Made by a program: the position numbers and the translations under genes. The notes below the pieces were generated by a model. The model saw nothing but the letters and a program-made list of their open reading frames with translations, had not been told where the DNA came from and did no database searches. Source: Thauera terpenica 58Eu (GTDB lineage Bacteria; Pseudomonadota; Gammaproteobacteria; Burkholderiales; Rhodocyclaceae). From it: DNA of 64,000 nt. Of the stretch, positions 57,902 to 64,000 are shown piece after piece. Location of the stretch: contig NZ_ATJV01000059.1 of NCBI RefSeq assembly GCF_000443165.1, positions 157,761 to 221,760 on the forward strand. The letters run 5' to 3'. Position 1 is the first letter of the stretch. Every line of letters starts with the position of its first letter.

Positions 57902-58770
57902 CAGCCGCTCGCGTAGGGCAATGAGGTGGAAGGTGAATCAGCGCCAGCGTGCTGCGAGGCCGGCTCGACCAACAGTGAATACAGGCGTCGGCTGTCGGCG
58001 CGCAGGACCTGAAACCTGAGCCCTTCGAGTTCGACTATTTCGCCACGCTGCGGCAGGCGTCCGAACTGACGCATCAACAGGCCACCCACGGTGTCGTACT
58101 CATCATCAGAAAAATGGGTGGCGAAAGCCGTATTGAAATCCTCGATCGCCGTGGTTGCCGTGACCCGATAACGGCCATTGGAGGCGAGACGGATATTGTC
58201 TCCGATCTCATCGAGATCGAATTCGTCCTCGATATCACCGACGATCTGCTCCAGCACATCCTCGATCGTCACCAGGCCCGCCACGCCGCCGTATTCATCG
58301 ACGACGATCGCCATGTGGTTATGACTGACGCGAAACTCGCGCAGCAGCACGTTCAGGCGCTTGGTTTCCGGGATGAAGACTGCGGGCCGCAACATGCTGC
58401 GCAGATCCAGCTCACGTCCGGCGAAATAGCGCAACAGATCCTTGGCGAGCAAGATGCCAAGCACATCATCCTTGTCTTCGCCGATCACCGGAAAGCGCGA
58501 ATGCCCCTGATCGACGGCCATGCCGGCAATCTCCTCGACCGAGCGCTCGAGACTGACGCAATCCATCTGCGCGCGCGGCACCATGACGTCACGCACCTGC
58601 ATGTCCGACATCTGCAAAGCCCCCTTGATCACGGACAGCGCGTCGGCGTCCAGCAGATCGCGGTCGAGGGCCGCATGCAGCAAGGCAAGAAGGTCTTCGC
58701 GATCTTCGGGCTCGCGTAACAGCAGCGCTGCAATGCGGTCGATCAGGGACGGTTTTGAGGGGCTTTCCAT
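57901..58770 (-). CDS. corC: CorC/HlyC family CBS-domain protein (YbeX)
   Basis: A 289-residue soluble protein: a short N-terminal region, [15 protein letters not shown] leading into a CBS pair (about residues 65-190), then a CorC_HlyC domain (about 205-285) with [29 protein letters not shown]. It has no membrane segment, unlike the larger CNNM-like relatives. It has been linked to magnesium/cobalt efflux and, through its constant neighbours ybeY and phoH, to ribosome metabolism. It lies between ybeY and lnt. Confidence 0.93.
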   Translation of the reverse strand: MESPSKPSLIDRIAALLLREPEDREDLLALLHAALDRDLLDADALSVIKGALQMSDMQVRDVMVPRAQMDCVSLERSVEEIAGMAVDQGHSRFPVIGEDKDDVLGILLAKDLLRYFAGRELDLRSMLRPAVFIPETKRLNVLLREFRVSHNHMAIVVDEYGGVAGLVTIEDVLEQIVGDIEDEFDLDEIGDNIRLASNGRYRVTATTAIEDFNTAFATHFSDDEYDTVGGLLMRQFGRLPQRGEIVELEGLRFQVLRADSRRLYSLLVEPASQHAGADSPSTSLPYASG

Positions 58771-58830
58771 GACGGGGGAATGATCTCTCCATGGGCGACG
58801 CGCCGCAAACGGCCGCCGTCCGGCAAGGGC

Positions 58831-59592
58831 TCAGGCGTACGGATCAGCATAACCGAGAGTGCGCAGGATATCCGTCTCGGCTTTTTCCATTACCTGCGCA
58901 TCACCCTCCTCGTCATGCTCGTAGCCCTGCAGGTGCAGCATGCCATGCACCACCAGGTGGGCGAAATGCGCATCCAGCGTCTTGCCCTGCTCGGCTGCCT
59001 CGCGCACCAGCACAGGCACGCACAGCACCAGATCGCCAGTCAAGGGCATGCCTTCCTCATTGGCGCCGGGCATGGCCTCGCCTTCGCCATAGACGAAGGT
59101 AAGCACGTTGGTGGCGTAGTCCTTGCCGCGGTATTCGCGATTGAGCGCCTGCCCTTCGGCTTCGCCCACCAGGCGCACCACCACCTTCACGTCCTGCTGC
59201 AGCGCGGCCTGGGCCCAGCGCCGAATGCTGTGCTTCTTGGGTGAGTTGGTCTTGTCTGCGCCCTCGACCGCCTTTTGCACCTTCAGCGTCAGCATCGGCG
59301 GGCTGTCATGCTGCGGCAGATCCATCGCCTCGACCGGCCGCAGGTCGTGATCCAGATCGACGCGCAGCGTCAGCAGGTTGCAGGCGCCGGGCTGCAAGGA
59401 CAGCAAGGGCACGACCTCGTCGCTATCGGTCTCGGCCTCCACTTCGAGGTCTCCCCATGCAGAGCCGGGGAAGCTGAGCAGCAGCTTGCGGCCCTTGCCA
59501 AGGTGGATCTCGAGGCGCTCGGCCTTGATCCGCGTCGCCTTGTCCTTGGCATCAAAGGCAAAGACCTTGGGCTTACTTGTCCGTTTTGACAT
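58831..59592 (-). CDS. ybeY: Endoribonuclease YbeY with a 99-residue N-terminal extension
   Basis: YbeY acts in 16S rRNA 3'-end maturation and ribosome quality control. The C-terminal 154 residues (from MLTLKVQKAVEG) are canonical, with the zinc site HGMLHLQGYEHD and the NREYRGKDYATNVLTF core. The frame stays open upstream for 99 more codons to an ATG at 59592 with GAGG 9 nt ahead, overlapping the end of phoH; the internal ATG at 59295 has no ribosome site. The extension (RIKAERLEIHLGKGRKLLL, SAWGDLEVEAETDSDE, GACNLLTLRVDLD) looks like a folded beta-rich domain I do not recognise. The protein is probably translated as one chain, but two overlapping products are possible. Confidence 0.85.
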   Translation of the reverse strand: MSKRTSKPKVFAFDAKDKATRIKAERLEIHLGKGRKLLLSFPGSAWGDLEVEAETDSDEVVPLLSLQPGACNLLTLRVDLDHDLRPVEAMDLPQHDSPPMLTLKVQKAVEGADKTNSPKKHSIRRWAQAALQQDVKVVVRLVGEAEGQALNREYRGKDYATNVLTFVYGEGEAMPGANEEGMPLTGDLVLCVPVLVREAAEQGKTLDAHFAHLVVHGMLHLQGYEHDEEGDAQVMEKAETDILRTLGYADPYA

Positions 59593-60589
59593 CTTCATTT
59601 TCCTCGCTTGCTTGCACCTGGGCGCGCGCTGCGCTCTTGCTGCGCTCCACCCGCGCCGCTTCCTTGTCGTAGGCTTCCACAATGCGCGCGACCAGCGGAT
59701 GACGAACCACGTCGTCCTTGGTGAATTCAGTGAATGCGATCCCGCGCACCCCCTGCAGCACCGCGCGCGCCTCTTTCAGGCCGCTGCGCTGGCCGCGCGT
59801 CAGGTCAACCTGGGTCTGGTCACCGGTGACCACGGCCTTGGCGCCGAAACCGATGCGGGTGAGGAACATCTTCATCTGCTCGGGGGTGGTGTTCTGCGCC
59901 TCGTCGAGAATGATGAAGGCATTGCTGAGGGTGCGTCCGCGCATGAAGGCCAGGGGCGCGATCTCGATCAGGCTGCGCTCGAACAACTTGCCAACGCGGT
60001 CAAAACCCATCAGATCGTAGAGCGCGTCATACAAGGGGCGCAGATAAGGGTCGACCTTCTGCGACAGGTCGCCGGGCAGAAAGCCCAGGCGCTCGCCTGC
60101 CTCGACCGCGGGTCGGGTGAGGATGATGCGCTCGACCAGGTCACGCTCGAAGGCATCCACCGCGCTCGCCACCGCCAGGTAGGTCTTGCCTGTTCCTGCC
60201 GGGCCGATGCCGAAGGTGATGTCGAATTCCTGGATATTGCTCAGGTATTCGGCCTGCCGCGGCGTACGCCCACGCAGATCGGTGCGGCGCGTCATCAGGG
60301 CCGGTGCGGGTAGCGTGAGCTCTCCGCGGTTGGCGATTTCGACCAGGCCGAGCTGGACGTCATCGAGCGAGAGGTCGCTGTCCGCGCGTGCATAGAAGTG
60401 TTTCAGCGCCATCTCACCGCGCAGCACCTGGGCGGGATGACCGGTCAGGCTGAAGTGTTCGCCACGACGCATCACGCTGATATCAAAAGCATTCTCGATC
60501 TGGCGCAAGTTCTCGTCCAGGACCCCGCACAATCTCGCGAGCCGGGCGTTGTCGACCGGTTCGAAAAAAACTTCCAGCGTTTTCGCCAT
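59573..60589 (-). CDS. ybeZ: PhoH-like ATPase (YbeZ)
   Basis: A 338-residue PhoH-family ATPase that works with YbeY. The ATPase core begins FDITFGIGPAGTGKTYLAVA (Walker A, near residue 150), with IILTRPAVEAGERLGFLPGDL and FIILDEAQNTTPEQMKMFL (Walker B) following, then VTGDQTQVDL. The C-terminal tail is charged (EENEDVKTDK) and its codons overlap the ybeY start by 20 bp. The miaB stop lies directly before its start. Confidence 0.94.
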   Translation of the reverse strand: MAKTLEVFFEPVDNARLARLCGVLDENLRQIENAFDISVMRRGEHFSLTGHPAQVLRGEMALKHFYARADSDLSLDDVQLGLVEIANRGELTLPAPALMTRRTDLRGRTPRQAEYLSNIQEFDITFGIGPAGTGKTYLAVASAVDAFERDLVERIILTRPAVEAGERLGFLPGDLSQKVDPYLRPLYDALYDLMGFDRVGKLFERSLIEIAPLAFMRGRTLSNAFIILDEAQNTTPEQMKMFLTRIGFGAKAVVTGDQTQVDLTRGQRSGLKEARAVLQGVRGIAFTEFTKDDVVRHPLVARIVEAYDKEAARVERSKSAARAQVQASEENEDVKTDK

Positions 60590-61942
60590 TCAGGATTCCC
60601 GGGTGAGGATTTCGCCGCGCAGGCTGTGCGGCAGCGCGGCGGTGATGCGCACATCAATGAACTGGTTGATCAGGCGCTCGCGATTGCGCGTGGGCGCAGC
60701 GAAGTTGACCACACGATTGTTGTCACTGCGACCCATCAACTCATGATCGGCGTTCTTCTTGGCCGCACCTTCCACCAGGATGCGCTGCACGCTGCCGACC
60801 ATGGCTGCGCTATTGAGCTGATACTGCTCGTCGATGCGCTTTTGCAGGCGCGCCAGCCAGCGCAGCTTGGTCTCCTGCGGCACCGGATCGGCCAGATCGG
60901 ATGCCGGAGTGCCGGGGCGGGCGCTGTATACAAAGCTGAAGGAACCATCGAAGCCGACCTCGTCGATCAGCTTCATGGTCTTCTCGAAATCCTCTTCGGT
61001 CTCGCCCGGAAAGCCCAGGATGAAGTCCGAGGTCAGCGCCAGATCGGGGCGCGCCGCACGCAGCTTGCGCACCACCGACTTGAATTCGAGCACCGAGTAG
61101 CCGCGTTTCATCGCCGCCAGCACACGATCCGAACCCGACTGCACCGGCAGATGCAGTTGCGAAACCAGCTTGGGGATGGTCGCGTAACAGTCGATCAGGC
61201 GCTGCGTCATCTCGCGCGGATGCGAGGTCGTGAAGCGCAGGCGCTCAATGCCGGGGATCTCGGCCACACATTCGAGCAGGAAGGCAAAGTCACCCTCTTC
61301 ACCGCCTGCGCGCACCAGCTCGCCCCGCCAGGCGTTCACGTTCTGGCCCAGCAAGGTCACTTCCTTCACGCCCTGCGCGGCCAGCCCGGCGATCTCGGTG
61401 AGGATGTCGTCGAGCGGGCGCGAAACCTCTTCACCCCGGGTGTAAGGCACGACGCAGAAGCTACAGTACTTGGAACAGCCTTCCATGATCGACACAAAGG
61501 CGCTGCCACCCTCGACTCGCGCCGGGGGGATGGCATCGAACTTCTCGATCTCGGGAAAGGAGATGTCCACCTGCGAGCGCCCGCTGCGCTTGCGCGCCTC
61601 GATCAGCGCCGGCAGGCGATGGAGCGTCTGCGGCCCGAACACCACGTCCACATAGGGCGCGCGCTTGACGATCGCCTCGCCCTCCTGGCTGGCGACGCAG
61701 CCTCCCACGCCAATGATCAGATCCGGCTTCGCCTGCTTGAGCAGCCGCACCCGGCCAAGATCATGAAACACCCGCTCCTGCGCTTTCTCGCGCACAGAGC
61801 AGGTGTTGAACAAAATCACATCCGCCTCTTCGGGGTTGTCGGTCTTGACCAGTTCTTCGTTGGCACCGAGCACGTCCGCCATCTTGTCGGAGTCGTACTC
61901 ATTCATCTGGCACCCGAAGGTGCGGATGTAGAGTTTCTTCAT
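60590..61942 (-). CDS. miaB: tRNA-2-methylthio-N6-dimethylallyladenosine synthase MiaB
   Basis: Adds a methylthio group to i6A37 of tRNAs reading UNN codons. The 450-residue radical SAM protein has the N-terminal UPF0004 domain ([35 protein letters not shown], whose Cys residues bind one Fe-S cluster), the radical SAM motif CSKYCSFC, and a C-terminal TRAM domain. It opens the miaB-ybeZ-ybeY-corC-lnt string. Confidence 0.97.
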   Translation of the reverse strand: MKKLYIRTFGCQMNEYDSDKMADVLGANEELVKTDNPEEADVILFNTCSVREKAQERVFHDLGRVRLLKQAKPDLIIGVGGCVASQEGEAIVKRAPYVDVVFGPQTLHRLPALIEARKRSGRSQVDISFPEIEKFDAIPPARVEGGSAFVSIMEGCSKYCSFCVVPYTRGEEVSRPLDDILTEIAGLAAQGVKEVTLLGQNVNAWRGELVRAGGEEGDFAFLLECVAEIPGIERLRFTTSHPREMTQRLIDCYATIPKLVSQLHLPVQSGSDRVLAAMKRGYSVLEFKSVVRKLRAARPDLALTSDFILGFPGETEEDFEKTMKLIDEVGFDGSFSFVYSARPGTPASDLADPVPQETKLRWLARLQKRIDEQYQLNSAAMVGSVQRILVEGAAKKNADHELMGRSDNNRVVNFAAPTRNRERLINQFIDVRITAALPHSLRGEILTRES

Positions 61943-61966
61943 TGGGGGAATCGATTCACCGCGTGT

Positions 61967-62308
61967 TTAGCGCTTCGGATCTGGAGTGGCGGCCTCTTCG
62001 GGGGTGAGGATCCACACCCGGTGTATCTGACCATGCTTGTCGAACTTGACTCGCACCTTGTATTCGCCACGGATGTGGGAAGGCTGCACGATACGGTTGT
62101 AGGTGTTGCGGATCTGCGCGCCCGGGCTCAGGCTCACGGGCTGATCTTCCACCAGCACCGTGCCTGCCGGTGCGAAGGTGATCGTGGTCTTGCGCGCATC
62201 TTCCGGAAACGCGCGCGACGGCGCCGCATTGGCAGCGGACCCGGGCGCACCGGCCAGCGACAGCAACAGAAGTGAGAAAGGAATCTTGCGCAAGACATCG
62301 ACCGGCAA
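61967..62308 (-). CDS. Small exported protein of unknown function
   Basis: A 113-residue protein with a signal peptide (KIPFSLLLLSLAGAPGSAANA, cut near AAPS) and a mature domain of about 80 residues: ARKTTITFAPAGTVLVEDQPVSLSPGAQIRN, GEYKVRVKFDKHGQIHRVWILTPEE. The pattern, two short beta blocks and an ending WILTPEE, looks like a conserved periplasmic family of betaproteobacteria, but I cannot name it. It is 24 bp upstream of miaB on the same strand, so it could be cotranscribed. Confidence 0.7.
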   Translation of the reverse strand: MPVDVLRKIPFSLLLLSLAGAPGSAANAAPSRAFPEDARKTTITFAPAGTVLVEDQPVSLSPGAQIRNTYNRIVQPSHIRGEYKVRVKFDKHGQIHRVWILTPEEAATPDPKR

Positions 62309-62475
62309 TGACCGGCATTTACGTTAACAGGCCGAAGATGATCCCCGAACATCGCCTCGATGTCAATGCAAAAGCCTTATAAATCAAACGCTACCCGCCC
62401 TGAAGGCGCCTCTGACAACACCCGCCGGCGCGCGTTCAACAGCGCCGACATCTCCCCGCACCCGCTTCGCGCCTA

Positions 62476-62505
62476 TTGACGGGCCACCGTGAAGGCCGCT
62501 ATATT
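62476..62505 (+). promoter_or_regulatory. Promoter of tRNA-Met
   Basis: TTGACG (62476-62481) and TATATT (62500-62505) are 18 bp apart, and the -10 ends 13 bp before the tRNA 5' end. A GC-rich GGCGCGC stretch follows the -10, the usual site of a stringent discriminator. Confidence 0.65.
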
Positions 62506-62518
62506 GGCGCGCTCGGTT

Positions 62519-62595
62519 GGTGATGTAGCTCAGATGGTTAGAGCGATGGATTCATAACCCATAGGTCGGCGGTTCGATCCCGCCCATCACCACCA
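62519..62595 (+). tRNA. tRNA-Met (anticodon CAU)
   Basis: A 77-nt cloverleaf with a 7-bp acceptor stem (GGTGATG/CATCACC), D stem GCTC/GAGC, anticodon loop TTCATAA, T stem GGCGG/CCGCC with loop TTCGATC, discriminator A and encoded CCA. The first acceptor pair is intact, so it is not the initiator. CAU could also be the lysidine-modified tRNA-Ile2, but the overall sequence looks like elongator Met. The anticodon stem (ATGGA/CCCAT) has an A31-C39 mismatch at its base next to the loop. Confidence 0.92.
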
Positions 62596-62603
62596 ACAAA
62601 TTC

Positions 62604-62636
62604 AAGGGCTTGCAGCGATGCAGGCCCTTTTCTATT
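62604..62636 (+). terminator. Intrinsic terminator of tRNA-Met
   Basis: AAGGGCTTGCA-GCGA-TGCAGGCCCTT forms an 11-bp stem (one U-G pair) followed by TTTCTATTT, 8 bp after the tRNA CCA. It separates the tRNA from the radical SAM gene. Confidence 0.85.
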
Positions 62637-62770
62637 TGGGCTGGGCTTACGTCGGGATTCCGTCTCAGCCGAAACGGCTTGTCCAGCGCTGCCAGCGGCC
62701 ACGCCTGAATCCGCGACCGGCACGGGCTACACTCTTGCGTCTTTCCCTGCTGCAGAGGAAACCCGTGCCC

Positions 62771-63661
62771 ATGCTGCCCATCCGCTACGTCGACCCCGTA
62801 TACCGCCCACCGAGCGAGGCCGAATCGCTGATCCTGCCGGTCACCGACGGCTGCTCATGGAACCAATGCACCTTTTGCGAGATGTACACCTCGCCGCAGA
62901 AGACCTTTCGCGCGCGCAGCGAGGCCGAGGTCGTCGACAGCATCCGGCGCACCGGCGAACTTCATGGCGCGCAGGTGCGGCGCGTCTTCCTCGCTGACGG
63001 CGACGCCCTGGTGCTGCCGACGCGACGCCTGCTCGTCTACCTCGAAGCCATCCGCACCCACCTGCCCGCCGTCCACCGGGTGTCGAGCTACAGCCTCGCG
63101 CGCAACCTGACGAAGAAATCCGTCATCGAACTGAAGACGCTCGCCGACGCCGGCCTCGCACTCGCCTACCTGGGCGCCGAATCCGGCGACGACGAAGTGC
63201 TCGCCCGGGTGCACAAGGGCGAAACCTTTGACTCCACCCGCGCCGCGCTCGACAAGTTGGGCGAGGCCGGCATCAGGCGCTCGGTAATGATCCTCAACGG
63301 CCTGGGCGGCACGGCGCTGAGCGCACAGCACGCGGATAATTCCGCGCGCCTGATCAACGCCACCCAGCCGGAGTATCTGTCCACCCTGGTGCTGACGCTG
63401 CACGACAGCGGGCGCCGCTTCCTGCAGTCCTGGCCGGACTGGCAGGCCTTGTCGCAACAGGGCCTGTTCCACGAGATGGAGCGTTTCCTCTCGGCGCTGA
63501 CGCTGAAACGCACAGTGTTCCGCTCTGACCACGTCTCCAACCGGCTCGTGCTCAAGGGCACGCTGGGTGCGGACAAGGACAGCTTGCTTGCACAGGTGAG
63601 AGCCACGCTCGAACACCCGGAGGCTGCACCTCTCCGCCCCGCGTGGACGCGCGGGCTGTAA
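62771..63661 (+). CDS. Radical SAM protein with CX4CX2C motif
   Basis: A 296-residue protein with the Fe-S motif GCSWNQCTFCEMY (CX4CX2C rather than the classic CX3CX2C) about 30 residues from the start, followed by FLADGDALVLPTRRL and LGAESGDDEVL strands of the radical SAM barrel. It is a single-domain member of the COG1032-like group; the substrate is unknown. The GTG two codons upstream has better spacing (6 nt) to AGAGG than the ATG (12 nt) and may be the true start. It is a single gene downstream of the tRNA terminator. Confidence 0.82.
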   Translation: MLPIRYVDPVYRPPSEAESLILPVTDGCSWNQCTFCEMYTSPQKTFRARSEAEVVDSIRRTGELHGAQVRRVFLADGDALVLPTRRLLVYLEAIRTHLPAVHRVSSYSLARNLTKKSVIELKTLADAGLALAYLGAESGDDEVLARVHKGETFDSTRAALDKLGEAGIRRSVMILNGLGGTALSAQHADNSARLINATQPEYLSTLVLTLHDSGRRFLQSWPDWQALSQQGLFHEMERFLSALTLKRTVFRSDHVSNRLVLKGTLGADKDSLLAQVRATLEHPEAAPLRPAWTRGL

Positions 63662-63965
63662 GCCCTGGCAGGACCACGCGAGGCGGCAACGGAGGTCGAT
63701 CATCGCTTTCCCTTGCGTCCATTGGATGCTCGCGGCAGGGATGCGGGGCATGAACGCGCCTTCCTCGTGAGCGCTTTCATCGCGCTCATTTAGCGCGTCA
63801 AACAAGCCAGGAGACGTTGTAGCTGAGGGCCTCCAGGCCCAGCGAATACGCTCTTTATCCAGCACGCCCTGCCGCCCATAAGAGCTTTATATAATCAACA
63901 AAGCTTGTCTCGATACCTGAATCCGTGTTCTCTTCAGCGCGCACCCGTTCCGCGAGCCCCCGCGC
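63662..63965. other. Noncoding region with a -10-like box
   Basis: About 300 bp without a supported gene. It contains a TATAAT (63890-63895, plus strand) inside an imperfect inverted repeat AGCTTT...AAAGCT (63884-63906); no clear -35 is seen. It probably holds the promoter of the gene starting at the window edge. Confidence 0.45.
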
Positions 63966-64000
63966 ATGATTTTTCCGCTGCCTGACCCACAATCTCAGTT
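63966..64000 (+). CDS. Possible gene start at window edge
   Basis: An ATG at 63966 opens a frame MIFPLPDPQSQ... that is still open at the edge. It is 70 bp after a -10-like box. Too short to identify; the Shine-Dalgarno is weak. Confidence 0.25.
   Translation, partial: MIFPLPDPQSQ

Noticed and set aside
60398..62275. A 625-codon open frame antisense to miaB
   Set aside because: It is the complement of a highly conserved gene, and its product is rich in His, Arg and Gly without motifs.
63884..63906. AGCTTT...AAAGCT inverted repeat as an operator
   Set aside because: Short arms with an 11-nt spacer in an AT-rich patch; too weak without a known gene downstream.

Overview
The window is GC-rich bacterial chromosome, almost fully coding, with no rRNA operon, CRISPR array, prophage or transposase. 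Gene content and order point to a betaproteobacterium, most likely Rhodocyclales of the Thauera/Azoarcus type: rpe-gph-trpEGDC, a long his-hinT-tatABC string next to murA-ibaG-mla, the miaB-phoH-ybeY-corC-lnt-glyQS string, a phasin of the polyhydroxyalkanoate type, and a lipoprotein-secretin (MSHA-like) pilus locus. The genus is an inference from synteny and composition; I could not run a search.

Layout. 1-7.6 kb (minus): truncated tamB, trpCDGE with a possible Trp leader peptide, gph and rpe. 7.7-11.8 kb (minus): a GAF-domain PulE/PilB-type ATPase, a metallo-beta-lactamase-fold phosphodiesterase-like protein and a double-FHA protein, which look like a signalling-linked group. 11.9-14.8 kb: sucCD and a DUF2889 protein. 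15-18.6 kb: a short FimV-like protein, a Nif3-family protein and a DegS-like protease. 18.7-28 kb (mainly minus): tatABC, HIT protein and the his genes. hisC alone is reversed in this string and sits beside a 480-bp region full of inverted and tandem repeats. 28.1-35.8 kb: rnk, murA, ibaG, an ABC-2 exporter and mlaBCADEF, for cell-wall precursor synthesis and outer-membrane lipid asymmetry.

36-45.8 kb (plus) is the most distinctive region: nine tightly packed genes for an MSHA/type II secretion-like pseudopilus. They encode a secretin lipoprotein, an ATPase with a c-di-GMP-type N-domain, a platform protein, three GspL/GspM/GspC-like inner-membrane parts and three pilin-like proteins. Two of the pilin-like proteins share an unusual LPCP...GRLPWRTLA globular domain. 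No prepilin peptidase lies in the window, so processing must depend on one elsewhere.

45.9-51.9 kb: a CPA2 cation/proton antiporter, kdsD-lptC-lptA (without kdsC or lptB between or after them), an enoyl-CoA hydratase and a phasin with a clear sigma-70 promoter and a palindromic operator. 51.9-62.3 kb (minus): plsC, gmhB, glyS, glyQ, lnt, corC, ybeY (with a 99-residue N-terminal extension), phoH, miaB and a small exported protein. 62.5-64 kb: tRNA-Met(CAU) with its own promoter and terminator, a radical SAM protein, and about 300 bp of noncoding sequence before a possible new gene start at the window edge.
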